The position numbers and the translations under genes were made by a program. Below are positions 7,839 to 16,074 of a stretch of DNA of 64,000 nucleotides, piece by piece. Position 1 is the first letter of the stretch. Each line of letters starts with the position of its first letter. The notes beneath the pieces are model-generated. The model worked only from the letters and a program-made list of their open reading frames with translations. It did not search any database and had not been told where the DNA came from. Source of the DNA: Mesorhizobium amorphae (GTDB lineage: Bacteria > Pseudomonadota > Alphaproteobacteria > Rhizobiales > Rhizobiaceae). The stretch lies in assembly GCF_014843845.1 (NCBI RefSeq), contig NZ_JHQS01000130.1:120352-184351 (forward strand). The letters run 5' to 3'.

Positions 7839-9776
7839 ATGCGCCACATCCTGGCCAAGAGCCTCGCCCCGACCGACAGCATCCGCGAATACATGGCGGC
7901 GCAGGAGAAGAAGTCACTGCTGCGCTTCCTCACCTGCGGCTCCGTCGACGACGGCAAGTCGACCCTGATCGGCCGCCTGCTGTCGGACACCAAGCAGATT
8001 TTCGAGGACCAGCTCGCCGCGCTCGAGCGCGATTCGCGCAAGCACGGCACCACTGGCGACGACATCGACTTTGCGCTTCTGGTCGACGGCCTCGAGGCCG
8101 AGCGCGAGCAGGGCATCACCATCGACGTCGCCTATCGCTTCTTCGCCACGCCGAAGCGCAAGTTCATCGTTGCCGACACGCCCGGCCACGAACAGTACAC
8201 GCGTAACATGGCGACCGGCGCCTCGACTGCCGATCTCGCCATCGTGCTGATCGACGCCCGCCAGGGCGTGCTGCGCCAGACCAGGCGTCATTCGATCATC
8301 GCCTCGCTGCTCGGCATCCGCCACATCGTGCTCGCTGTCAACAAGATCGACCTCGTCGGCTTCGACCATGGCGTCTTCGATCGGATCGTCGAAGACTACA
8401 GGCAGTTCTCGCAGGAACTCGGCTTCCAGACGGTCATGCCGATCCCGATGTCCGCCCGCTACGGCGACAACGTCACCGGCCGCTCCGACAAGACGAAATG
8501 GTATTCCGGCCCGACGCTGATCGAGCATCTCGAAAACGTGTCGATCGATGAAGCTGCCGCCGAGCTGCCGTTCCGTTTCCCGGTGCAGTATGTCAACCGC
8601 CCCAATCTCGACTTCCGCGGCTTTGCCGGCACCATCGCGTCCGGCACGGTTGCACAGGGTGACGAGGTCGTCGTCGCCAAATCCGGAAAATCCTCGCGTG
8701 TCAGGCGCATCGTCGCGCATGGCGGCGATCGCAGCCAGGCGGTTGCCGGCCAGGCCATCACCTTGGTTCTCGACGACGAGGTCGAGGTCTCGCGTGGCAA
8801 CATGCTGGTGTCGCCGGCAGCCAGACCGCAGGTCGCCGATCAGTTCGCCGCCAACATCGTCTGGTTCGACGAACACGCTCTGCTGCCCGGCCGCTCCTAC
8901 ATCCTGCGCACCGAGACCGACCAGACCAGCGCCACCGTCACCGACCTGAAGTACCGCGTCAACGTCAACGACTTCGCCCATGAGGCGGCGAAGTCGCTGG
9001 AGATGAACGAAGTCGGTATCTGCAACATCTCGACCCGGTCGCCGATCGCCTTCGACACCTTTGGCGAGAACCGCACCACCGGCGCCTTCATCCTGATCGA
9101 CCGCATCACCAACGCCACGGTCGGCGCCGGCATGATTTTGCATTCGCTGCGCCGTGCCGAAAATATCCACTGGCAGTCGCTCGATGTCGGCAAGCATGGC
9201 CGCTCTGACCTGAAGAACCAGCGCCCCGCCGTGTTCTGGTTCACCGGGCTTTCCGGCTCCGGCAAGTCGACTATCGCCAATCTGTTCGAGAAGAAGCTCT
9301 TCGCCTCGGGCCGCCACACCTACATCCTGGACGGCGACAATGTTCGCCACGGCCTCAACCGCGATCTCGGCTTCACCGATGCCGACCGCGTCGAAAACAT
9401 CCGCCGCGTCGCCGAAGTGGCGCGCCTGATGGCCGACGCCGGGCTGATCGTCATCGTATCCTTCATTTCCCCGTTCAGCGCCGAGCGGCGCATGGCCAGG
9501 GAGTTGATGGCCGACGGCGAATTCATCGAAGTGTTCGTCGACACGCCGTTCGAGGAATGCGCCAGGCGCGATCCGAAGGGCCTCTATGCGCGGGCGCTGA
9601 ATGGCGAGATCAAGAATTTCACCGGCGTCGACTCACCGTATGAAGCGCCGGAAAAACCCGAAATCCATCTCGAGACACTCGGCAAATCTGCCGAGGAGAT
9701 GGTAGAGGCCCTGGAACTCTGGCTGAACGAGCGCGACATTGCCGAAGACCAATACGACAACGGCGGCGGTATCTGA
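7839..9776 (+). CDS. cysN: Bifunctional sulfate adenylyltransferase subunit 1 / adenylylsulfate kinase (CysN-CysC fusion)
   Basis: A 645-residue fusion. The N-terminal GTPase half (about 1-440) has GSVDDGKST at 34-42, DTPGHEQYTRNM, and NKID. The C-terminal APS kinase half has Walker A GLSGSGKST near 470, DGDNVRHGLN, and SFISPF. Together with CysD it turns sulfate and ATP into APS and then PAPS. The architecture equals rhizobial NodQ/CysNC. It ends just before cysQ, and no PAPS or APS reductase gene lies nearby. PAPS could therefore serve sulfate transfer as well as cysteine synthesis; that is an inference. Confidence 0.95.
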   Translation: MRHILAKSLAPTDSIREYMAAQEKKSLLRFLTCGSVDDGKSTLIGRLLSDTKQIFEDQLAALERDSRKHGTTGDDIDFALLVDGLEAEREQGITIDVAYRFFATPKRKFIVADTPGHEQYTRNMATGASTADLAIVLIDARQGVLRQTRRHSIIASLLGIRHIVLAVNKIDLVGFDHGVFDRIVEDYRQFSQELGFQTVMPIPMSARYGDNVTGRSDKTKWYSGPTLIEHLENVSIDEAAAELPFRFPVQYVNRPNLDFRGFAGTIASGTVAQGDEVVVAKSGKSSRVRRIVAHGGDRSQAVAGQAITLVLDDEVEVSRGNMLVSPAARPQVADQFAANIVWFDEHALLPGRSYILRTETDQTSATVTDLKYRVNVNDFAHEAAKSLEMNEVGICNISTRSPIAFDTFGENRTTGAFILIDRITNATVGAGMILHSLRRAENIHWQSLDVGKHGRSDLKNQRPAVFWFTGLSGSGKSTIANLFEKKLFASGRHTYILDGDNVRHGLNRDLGFTDADRVENIRRVAEVARLMADAGLIVIVSFISPFSAERRMARELMADGEFIEVFVDTPFEECARRDPKGLYARALNGEIKNFTGVDSPYEAPEKPEIHLETLGKSAEEMVEALELWLNERDIAEDQYDNGGGI

Positions 9777-9786
9777 CGACGAGGCG

Positions 9787-10575
9787 ATGCTCGGCGTATT
9801 CGAGCGCCTTGCGCTGGAGGCCGGTCGCGAGGTCATGCGCGTCTTTCACGAGGGCTGCGCGGTCGATCGCAAGTCCGACAGTTCACCGGTGACCGAAGCC
9901 GATCGCGAGAGCGAGAAGATCATCCTCGCCGGCCTGCGCGCCGCATTTCCCGAAATTCCATGCGTGGCCGAGGAGGAAGCCTCGGCCGGCATCATGCCGA
10001 GCGATCTCGGTGATGCCTTCTTCCTGATCGATCCGCTCGACGGCACCAAGGAATTCGTCAACCGCAGGACCGATTTCACCGTCAACATCGCGCTGGTTCG
10101 CCATGGCGTGCCGGAAGTCGGCGTCGTCTTCGCGCCCTGCACCGGGCGCTTCTTCTCGGGACGGCTGGGCAGGGCGGAATCAATCGAAGTCGATGGCGAT
10201 TTTCGCATCGTCGGCCGTCGGCCGATCTCGGCACGGCCGGCCGCTGAGCCACCGGCCGTCGTTGCCAGCCGCTCCCACAACACGCCGGAAACCGACGCCT
10301 TCATCCGTGATCTCGGCGCCGCCGAGATCGTCTCGGTCGGCTCGTCACTGAAATTCTGCCTCGTCGCGGCGGCCGAAGCCGATATCTATCCGCGCTTCGG
10401 CCGCACCATGGAATGGGACACGGCGGCCGGCGACGCGGTGCTGCGCGCTGCAGGCGGCGTGACGCGCACGCTGGACGGCAAGCCGCTGGCTTACGGCAAG
10501 CGCAAGCAGGCTGACGACGCGGATTTCGCCAACCCACATTTCATCGCCAGCGGGAAGGCAGCAAGTCCGGCCTGA
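9787..10575 (+). CDS. cysQ: 3'(2'),5'-bisphosphate nucleotidase (CysQ)
   Basis: A 262-residue inositol monophosphatase-fold enzyme that dephosphorylates PAP, the by-product of PAPS use. The metal-binding motif DPLDGTKEF is at about residues 82-90, and WDTAAGDAVL supplies the second metal-site aspartate. The ATG at 9787, 10 bp after the cysNC stop, gives a length close to E. coli CysQ (246). An in-frame TTG at 9739 would overlap cysNC and adds residues not typical of the family. Its place after cysD-cysNC fits removal of PAP made downstream of this pathway. Confidence 0.92.
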   Translation: MLGVFERLALEAGREVMRVFHEGCAVDRKSDSSPVTEADRESEKIILAGLRAAFPEIPCVAEEEASAGIMPSDLGDAFFLIDPLDGTKEFVNRRTDFTVNIALVRHGVPEVGVVFAPCTGRFFSGRLGRAESIEVDGDFRIVGRRPISARPAAEPPAVVASRSHNTPETDAFIRDLGAAEIVSVGSSLKFCLVAAAEADIYPRFGRTMEWDTAAGDAVLRAAGGVTRTLDGKPLAYGKRKQADDADFANPHFIASGKAASPA

Positions 10576-10604
10576 CGATTCACCTGGCTGACGGCGCTCG
10601 CATT

Positions 10605-11747
10605 TTACGCCGCGGCAACGTGCGCCGAGTTCGAGCCGATGTAGTTGCGGATCGTCTCGATGATCCGGTCCTGGTCGGCTTCGCTGAGATAGGGATGCAT
10701 CGGCAGGCACAGGATGCGCTTCGGCAGTTCCTCCGAAACGGCAAGGCCGGTCGGTGTGCGTGGATAGTCGCGATAGGCGATCTGGCTGTGCAGCGGCTTT
10801 ACGTAGTAGATGACCGAGGGGATGCCCTTTTCGCCCAGATGCGCCTTCAGCCCGTCGCGCTTCGGCGTCTCGATGGCATATTGCGCCCAGGCTGACCGGC
10901 TGCCGTCCAGATTGCGGGACGCCTTGACGATGTCGCCGAGGCCTTCGGCATAGCGCTTGGCGACCACCTGCCGGGCGACCATCTCGTCTTCCAGGATCGC
11001 CAGCTTCTCGATCAGGATCGCTGCCTGCAGCGTGTCGAGTCGCGAATTGATGCCGACGCGGACATTGTCGTATTGCGTTTCGCCCTTGCCGTGGAAGGCG
11101 AAGGAGCGGAGCTTGTCGGCCATCGCATCGTCATTGGTGAACATCGCGCCGCCATCGCCGTAGCAGCCGAGGGGCTTCGCCGGATAGAAGCTGGTCGAGC
11201 CGACATGGCCGAAGGCGCCGCACATCTTGCCGTCGAGCGAGCCACCCATCGACTGGGCGGCATCCTCGATCACCAGCAGCCCTTCGCGGTTGGCGATCGC
11301 CATGATCGCCTCATAGTCGGCGGCGAGCCCGAACAGGTCGACCGGGATGATCGCCTTCGGCTGCAACCGGCCTTCATCCTTGATCATGGCGATCGCCGCC
11401 TCGAGGCTGGCGATGTCGATGTTGTAGGTCTCAGGATCGACGTCGACGAACACCGGATCGGCCTTGGCCAGCGCCACGACTTCCGCCGTCGCGGCAAAGG
11501 TGAAGCTCGGCACGAACACGGCATCGCCCGGTCCGATGCCGGCCGCAAACAACGGCAGCAGCAGCGCGTCGGTACCGTTGGCGCAGGCCACGACATGTTT
11601 GGTGCCGACATAGGCGGCGAGCTTGTTCTCGAATTCCGTGACCTGAGGCCCCAGGATGTAGCGGCCATCTTCGATGACATGGTCGATCGCGGCTTTCAGC
11701 CGGTCGCGGATTCGTTCGCGCTGCGCGCCAAGATCGATGAACTGCAT
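10605..11747 (-). CDS. DegT/DnrJ/EryC1/StrS family PLP-dependent sugar aminotransferase
   Basis: A 380-residue fold-type I aminotransferase. FIDLGAQRERI at the N-terminus, GTDALLLPL, EDAAQSMG, and the PLP-lysine block SFYPAKPLGCYGDGGAM (Lys about 191) define the family. These enzymes add an amino group to a keto sugar nucleotide for lipopolysaccharide, capsule or glycoprotein glycans. The gene converges on cysQ and stands alone in its direction, so its partner dehydratase is not evident; the CapD-like enzyme about 8 kb away is one candidate. Its upstream region holds a palindromic repeat (11768-11839). The substrate is unknown. Confidence 0.88.
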   Translation of the reverse strand: MQFIDLGAQRERIRDRLKAAIDHVIEDGRYILGPQVTEFENKLAAYVGTKHVVACANGTDALLLPLFAAGIGPGDAVFVPSFTFAATAEVVALAKADPVFVDVDPETYNIDIASLEAAIAMIKDEGRLQPKAIIPVDLFGLAADYEAIMAIANREGLLVIEDAAQSMGGSLDGKMCGAFGHVGSTSFYPAKPLGCYGDGGAMFTNDDAMADKLRSFAFHGKGETQYDNVRVGINSRLDTLQAAILIEKLAILEDEMVARQVVAKRYAEGLGDIVKASRNLDGSRSAWAQYAIETPKRDGLKAHLGEKGIPSVIYYVKPLHSQIAYRDYPRTPTGLAVSEELPKRILCLPMHPYLSEADQDRIIETIRNYIGSNSAHVAAA

Positions 11748-12077
11748 GTCTGCCTCAAAACGGATTGGTGCGTGTCGCCCAAAAGCTTGCCCACGGGCCG
11801 GACCCGAGGGTGTGCCGATTTCGAGACAACGACACGCACAACAAACTTGATCGGCCCGCTGGTACCAGACTTGGCGCGGTCGAGAAAGCCGAACCGGCCA
11901 AACCGCGAATTGCCTAGGTGTCGCAGTCTGTTACCGCGATTTCAGGTGCATTGCCGCAGGATGCCGGAATTCCGGCCTTCGCTGGGCGCAACACGTCCCT
12001 TTCATCGCGTCTTTTCGCCTCGCGACACATAAAGTGATCAGTTGGCAAAGCGCATTTCCGGCCGTTCTGCGCTCCGA
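11748..12077. other. Intergenic region upstream of the aminotransferase gene
   Basis: These 330 bp lie between the start of the leftward aminotransferase gene and the 3' end of frcK. The region holds one copy of a palindromic repeat (11768-11839). I see no credible small gene and no U-rich terminator. Confidence 0.5.
11768..11839. repeat. Palindromic intergenic repeat, copy 1
   Basis: The arms GTGCGTGTCG (11768-11777) and CGACACGCAC (11830-11839) pair perfectly over 10 bp. CCCAAAAG follows the left arm and AACAA follows the right arm. Copy 2 at 20562-20610 has the same design with one compensating base-pair change (G-C to A-T), which supports a conserved stem. Confidence 0.65.
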
Positions 12078-13001
12078 TCAGGCGATTTCATGCCGCCAGG
12101 GCGGATTGGCGCCGGCCCGCGATACGGTCACCGCGGCGGCCTTGGCGCCGAGCGCCAGCGCCTGGCGGATCGCGTCCTCAGGCAGGTCGCCGATCGCCGC
12201 CTTGGTGAGCAGGCCCTGTTCGTGCAGCGAGGCGAGGATGCCGGCGTTGAAGGTGTCGCCGGCGCCGACCGTGTCGACCACCGTGACCTTCTGAGGCATC
12301 ACCGTGACCTTGTGCTCGCGGCTGTAGCCGACAGCACCTTCGCTGCCATGGGTGACGACGATCAGCTTCGGCCCGCGATCGAGCCAATTGCGGATGACGT
12401 CCTCATGCGAGCCGGCTTCGCCGAACCAGTTCAGGTCCTCGTCCGACAATTTCACGATGTCGGCCATGGCCATCATCGAGCGAATGCGCCTGAGGTGCTT
12501 GGCCTTGTCGGGGATGAAATTCGGCCGGATGTTGGGGTCGAGCATCATGACGCGGCGCTCGTGCTCGCGCCGCATGAACTCCTCATAGGCCGATCCGGCC
12601 GGCTCGGAGATCAGGCTGATGGCCCCGAAAAGCATGGCCTCGATCTCGGCGCCGAGTTCCGGCAGATCCTCGATGGTCAGCATGCGTCCGGCAGTGTTCT
12701 CGTCATAGAAGGTGTAGGTCGCCTGGCCGTTGTTCAGCCGCACGAAGGCAAGCGTCGTCGGACGGGGCGAGGTGTGCGCGTAGGTCGAGCTGACCTTGCT
12801 TGCCCCAAGCGCGTCCCGGAACTGGCCGCCGAACAGGTCCGACGACAGGCCGGAAAAGAAGCCCGCGGGCGCGCCCAGCCGGCCGAGCGCGATGGCCGAG
12901 TTGAACACCGCGCCGCCGACATAGGGCGCAAAGGCGGGTTCTCCGTCCGTGGTGGTGCGCGGCAGCATGTCGATCAGGGCTTCGCCGCAGCAGAGGATCA
13001 T
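12078..13001 (-). CDS. frcK: PfkB-family carbohydrate kinase, probable fructokinase (FrcK)
   Basis: A 307-residue ribokinase-fold sugar kinase. It opens with CCGEALIDMLPR, has VGGAVFNSAIALGRLG for sugar binding, and carries the PfkB signature DTVGAGDTFNAGIL with the catalytic aspartate. In Sinorhizobium a kinase of this kind (FrcK) belongs to the fructose-uptake operon. Here it lies in the leftward arm of the frc locus, overlapping the mutarotase gene by 4 bp (ATGA). Phosphorylation of the imported ketose to its phosphate is the likely reaction. The exact sugar (fructose or another hexose) is inferred from context. Confidence 0.85.
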   Translation of the reverse strand: MILCCGEALIDMLPRTTTDGEPAFAPYVGGAVFNSAIALGRLGAPAGFFSGLSSDLFGGQFRDALGASKVSSTYAHTSPRPTTLAFVRLNNGQATYTFYDENTAGRMLTIEDLPELGAEIEAMLFGAISLISEPAGSAYEEFMRREHERRVMMLDPNIRPNFIPDKAKHLRRIRSMMAMADIVKLSDEDLNWFGEAGSHEDVIRNWLDRGPKLIVVTHGSEGAVGYSREHKVTVMPQKVTVVDTVGAGDTFNAGILASLHEQGLLTKAAIGDLPEDAIRQALALGAKAAAVTVSRAGANPPWRHEIA

Positions 13002-13444
13002 TGTTTCTTGGTCTCCGGCGGATAGATCACGCCCTTGCGGATGATAATGTTGGCGTAGAGCCTGGGTTCGCTGGTCGCCACGATCGCGTGCGCGGCCTTG
13101 ACCCGTGCATAGAAGTCGGGACCGGCCAGCGCAACCACCTTGTGGCCCGGCGCGCGCCTGGCGCAGACCGCCTCCATCTCGTGATGAACCGGATCGGCAA
13201 GCGTGGGATCGCCCTTAACCGAGGCGCGAAACAGCGCTTCCGGCACGGCGTCGTCCACCGGCAGGACGCTCAATATGGCGTCGAGCACCGGGACCAGCGA
13301 ATGACCGTCGGCGCGGATAAGCCGCTTCGCCTGTTCCTCGGCCGGATAATTCCCGTCGACAAGCGCGATCTCGTCGCCATGGCCCATGGAGCGCAAAATC
13401 GCCAGAAGCTCCGGACCGAGCAGAGCCGGAATGCCGATCAGCAT
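12998..13444 (-). CDS. RbsD/FucU family sugar mutarotase
   Basis: A 148-residue protein of the RbsD/FucU family, which interconverts ring forms or anomers of sugars after uptake. MGHGDEIALVDGNYP holds the conserved catalytic His (residue 22) and Asp. The C-terminal YANIIIRKGVI is closer to FucU (fucose mutarotase) than to RbsD. It lies between the ROK regulator gene (3 bp gap) and frcK (4-bp overlap), so all three should be one transcript. Its presence suggests that the transporter delivers a sugar whose anomeric form matters for the kinase. Confidence 0.88.
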   Translation of the reverse strand: MLIGIPALLGPELLAILRSMGHGDEIALVDGNYPAEEQAKRLIRADGHSLVPVLDAILSVLPVDDAVPEALFRASVKGDPTLADPVHHEMEAVCARRAPGHKVVALAGPDFYARVKAAHAIVATSEPRLYANIIIRKGVIYPPETKKQ

Positions 13445-13447
13445 GGC

Positions 13448-14671
13448 TCAGGCGCTCCTGGAAATCGTGGTCGAGCCGATCAGGAAGCGCTCGGAAAGCG
13501 GCAGGCTGGCGCCGCCCAGCGCCCGCGCATGGATGCCGACCGTGCCTTCGCGCACGGCGGGAAGCTTGAGGCCTTCGCCGTCGATCGTGCCGATCGCCTC
13601 GATGACGGCATCGACGAGGCGGCGGCGTACGGTGAGCGGCATCCAGCCGTCGATCACCGCCGCTTCGAAATCGATCACCGAGGACGCCGCGACGATGGCA
13701 TAAGCGAGCGCCTGGGAGGCGGTGGCGATCCACGTGTCGAGCTCGTCGCCGATGTCGCCCCAGTCCTGCGGCGAAGTCCACAGATGCGAAGCCTCGACGC
13801 CGCGCGCATTGAGCGCCTTTTCCAGCATGGCGATCGAGGCGACGTCGATCAGCTGCGTCGGCTTGCCGTCGGGTCCGGGCACCGGCATTGAACCCAGCGC
13901 GCCGGCATTGCCGGTCGGACCGCCGAAAAGCCGGCCGTTGAGCACGATGCCGCCGCCGGCAAAGGCGCCGATATAGAAATAGACGAAGTCGCGCGCCGCC
14001 GCCTGGCCGAAGACAAGTTCCGCGCCGCAGGCCGAAGTGGCGTCGTTCTGCAGATAGACCGGAAAATCGCACTGCGCCTGGATGTCTGAGCGGATGTCGC
14101 GATGGCGCCATTCGTCCATGACCTCGCGCGGCGCCCCCGCCGTGTCGGCCCAGTTCCACAGTTCGAACGGCATGGCGATGCCAAGCCCGGCAATGCGCTT
14201 GTCCTGCGCCGGCGTCAGTTCGCCGCGCATCGTCTTCATGCCGGCGGTGACGAATTCCACCGTCTCGCGCGGCGCCGGATAGCGGTAGGAGTGGTGCAGC
14301 ATCGAGCGCACGGTGCCGAGGAAGTCGATCAGCACCAATTCGGCGCTGCGACGGCCGATCTTGAGGCCGATGAAGAAGGCGCCTTCGGGATTGAGCGCCA
14401 TGGGGATGGAGGGTTGGCCGATCTTGCCGCGCAACGGCGCCTGGCGCACGAGCAGGCTGTCTTCTTCCAGTTCGCGCATGATGACCGAGACGGTCTGCGC
14501 CGAAAGGCCGGTCATGCGCGCTATGTCGGATTTGGCCAGGCTGCCATGCTGGCGCACGAGCGACAGCACCAGCCGCTCATTGTGGTCGCGCATCCCGCTC
14601 TGGTTGGTGCCACGGTGCAGACGGCTCTCGGCTGCCTCGGGCGAACCGTGCCTCGCAATGCCGGTCTCCAC
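13448..14671 (-). CDS. frcR: ROK-family transcriptional regulator (FrcR-like)
   Basis: A 407-residue regulator with an N-terminal winged helix (about residues 35-90, with LAKSDIARMTGLSAQTVS) and a ROK sugar-binding domain. The GTG start at 14671 is preceded by GGGAGGAAC with good spacing. A TTG at 14740 also opens this frame, but that triplet is part of a TTGACA hexamer, so I reject it. The Cys-rich zinc motif of NagC/Mlc-type ROK proteins is absent. It is transcribed away from frcB and leads its own operon with the mutarotase and kinase genes. It probably represses both arms by binding the inverted repeat at 14734-14771. Confidence 0.85.
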   Translation of the reverse strand: METGIARHGSPEAAESRLHRGTNQSGMRDHNERLVLSLVRQHGSLAKSDIARMTGLSAQTVSVIMRELEEDSLLVRQAPLRGKIGQPSIPMALNPEGAFFIGLKIGRRSAELVLIDFLGTVRSMLHHSYRYPAPRETVEFVTAGMKTMRGELTPAQDKRIAGLGIAMPFELWNWADTAGAPREVMDEWRHRDIRSDIQAQCDFPVYLQNDATSACGAELVFGQAAARDFVYFYIGAFAGGGIVLNGRLFGGPTGNAGALGSMPVPGPDGKPTQLIDVASIAMLEKALNARGVEASHLWTSPQDWGDIGDELDTWIATASQALAYAIVAASSVIDFEAAVIDGWMPLTVRRRLVDAVIEAIGTIDGEGLKLPAVREGTVGIHARALGGASLPLSERFLIGSTTISRSA

Positions 14672-14733
14672 CCTTGTTCCTCCCGTCGTTTCCCCACACT
14701 GCTTTTGGGCCAGAATGGGCGAACGAGGCAAGT

Positions 14734-14771
14734 GTGTCAATAATAAATAAGAGTGATTTAATTATTGACAC
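14734..14771. promoter_or_regulatory. Inverted-repeat operator with outward-facing -35 hexamers (frcR/frcB)
   Basis: GTGTCAATAAT (14734-14744) and ATTATTGACAC (14761-14771) form a perfect 11-bp inverted repeat around a 16-bp A/T-rich spacer. Each arm contains TTGACA reading outward: 14740-14735 toward frcR and 14765-14770 toward frcB. Matching -10 boxes are weak. The site is a good candidate for the FrcR operator and for two divergent -35 elements, which would let one bound dimer block both promoters. This function is inferred. Confidence 0.65.
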
Positions 14772-14883
14772 GTCATGCGGACTGGTGTCTGTTGGGGCGG
14801 CGTCCACGCTGGGAGAAAATCGTTGGATGCGCTTGAGATGCCGGTTGGCCGGCATCCTGAATGGTTCCCATGGGAGGAAGATC

Positions 14884-15918
14884 GTGACCAAGTCAAAACT
14901 GTTGAAATCCACCGTGTTTGCCGCGGCCGGCCTCGGCCTGATGGCATTTGCATCGACGGCATCGGCCGCCGGTGTCGGCGCCTGCCTGATCACCAAGACC
15001 GACACCAACCCCTTCTTCGTCAAGATGAAGGAAGGCGCCACCGCCAAGGCCAAGGAGCTTGGCGTCGATCTCAAGACCTACGCCGGCAAGATCGACGGCG
15101 ACAGCGAGAGCCAGGTGGCGGCGATCGAAAGCTGCATCGCCGACGGCGCCAAGGGTATCCTGATCACCGCTTCCGACACCAAGGGCATCGTGCCGACGGT
15201 GAAGAAGGCGCGTGACGCGGGCCTGCTGGTGATCGCGCTCGACACCCCGCTTGATCCGATCGACGCCGCCGACGCGACCTTTGCCACGGACAATCTGGAA
15301 GCCGGCAAGCTGATCGGCGCCTGGGCCGCCGCGACGCTCGGCGACAAGGCCAAGGACGCCAAAATCGGCTTCCTCGACCTGTCGCCGTCGCAGCCGACGG
15401 TGGACGTGCTGCGCGACCAGGGCTTCATGATGGGTTACGGCATCGACGTGAAGGACCCCAACAAGATCGGCGACGAGGACGATGCGCGCATCGTCGGCCA
15501 TGACGTGACGAATGGCAACGAAGAGGGTGGCCGCAAGGCGATGGAGAACCTTCTGCAGAAGGACAACACCATCAACGTCATCCACACCATCAACGAGCCA
15601 GCCGCTGTCGGCGCCTACCAGGCGCTCAAGGCCGTCGGTCTCGAAAGCCAGGTGCTGATCGTCTCGGTCGACGGCGGCTGCCCCGGCGTGAAGTCGGTGA
15701 CCGAAGGCGTGATCGGCGCCACCTCGCAGCAATATCCGCTGCAGATGGCGGCGCTCGGCATCGAGGCGATCGCCGCTTTCGCCAAGGACGGCACCAAGCC
15801 GAAGCCGACCGAAGGCAAGAACTTCTTCGACACCGGCGTCAACCTCGTCACCGACAAGCCGGCCAATGGCGTGAAGTCCATCGACACCAAGGAAGGCCTC
15901 GCCAAGTGCTGGGGCTGA
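14884..15918 (+). CDS. frcB: Fructose ABC transporter, periplasmic sugar-binding protein (FrcB)
   Basis: A 344-residue exported binding protein. The signal peptide spans about 1-27 (KSKLLKS, hydrophobic core, ASA cleavage). The mature part has ACLITKTDTNPFF, ATDNLEAGKLIG, DQGFMMGYGID, GNEEGGR, NEPAAVGAY and DGGCPGV, all close to Sinorhizobium FrcB as I know it. The GTG at 14884 has GGAGG (14873-14877) at ideal spacing. The 5' leader runs from the operator at 14734-14771. FrcB binds fructose and also ribose or mannose in Sinorhizobium. The gene is followed by a strong hairpin before frcC, typical where the binding protein is needed in excess. Confidence 0.93.
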   Translation: MTKSKLLKSTVFAAAGLGLMAFASTASAAGVGACLITKTDTNPFFVKMKEGATAKAKELGVDLKTYAGKIDGDSESQVAAIESCIADGAKGILITASDTKGIVPTVKKARDAGLLVIALDTPLDPIDAADATFATDNLEAGKLIGAWAAATLGDKAKDAKIGFLDLSPSQPTVDVLRDQGFMMGYGIDVKDPNKIGDEDDARIVGHDVTNGNEEGGRKAMENLLQKDNTINVIHTINEPAAVGAYQALKAVGLESQVLIVSVDGGCPGVKSVTEGVIGATSQQYPLQMAALGIEAIAAFAKDGTKPKPTEGKNFFDTGVNLVTDKPANGVKSIDTKEGLAKCWG

Positions 15919-15947
15919 TGGCTGCCTGACAGCCAGCAACAACCTGA

Positions 15948-15972
15948 CGGCCGGGGGCTTGATCCCCGGCCG
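15948..15972 (+). terminator. GC-rich hairpin between frcB and frcC (attenuator or mRNA-stabilising stem)
   Basis: CGGCCGGGG (15948-15956) and CCCCGGCCG (15964-15972) pair perfectly with a 7-base loop. A smaller stem, TGGCTG/CAGCCA, sits at 15919-15935. No U-tract follows, so it may stabilise the frcB message or partly terminate rather than stop all transcription. Confidence 0.6.
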
Positions 15973-16074
15973 CATCGGGTGGACGATGTGTCACTGCAAA
16001 CGCGAATAATCCCGGCAGCAGACCGGAAAGGCGTGGACGGCGTCGGCATGTGGCTGAAGCCCAGGGGAGAAAAC

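Noticed and set aside
14672..14740. Longer N-terminus for the ROK regulator from a TTG at 14740
   Set aside because: The TTG is part of a TTGACA hexamer in the inverted repeat; GTG at 14671 has a strong ribosome binding site.
15948..15972. Rho-independent terminator after frcB
   Set aside because: The stem is strong but there is no run of T after it, and frcC and frcA clearly belong to the same operon; kept as attenuator or stabiliser.
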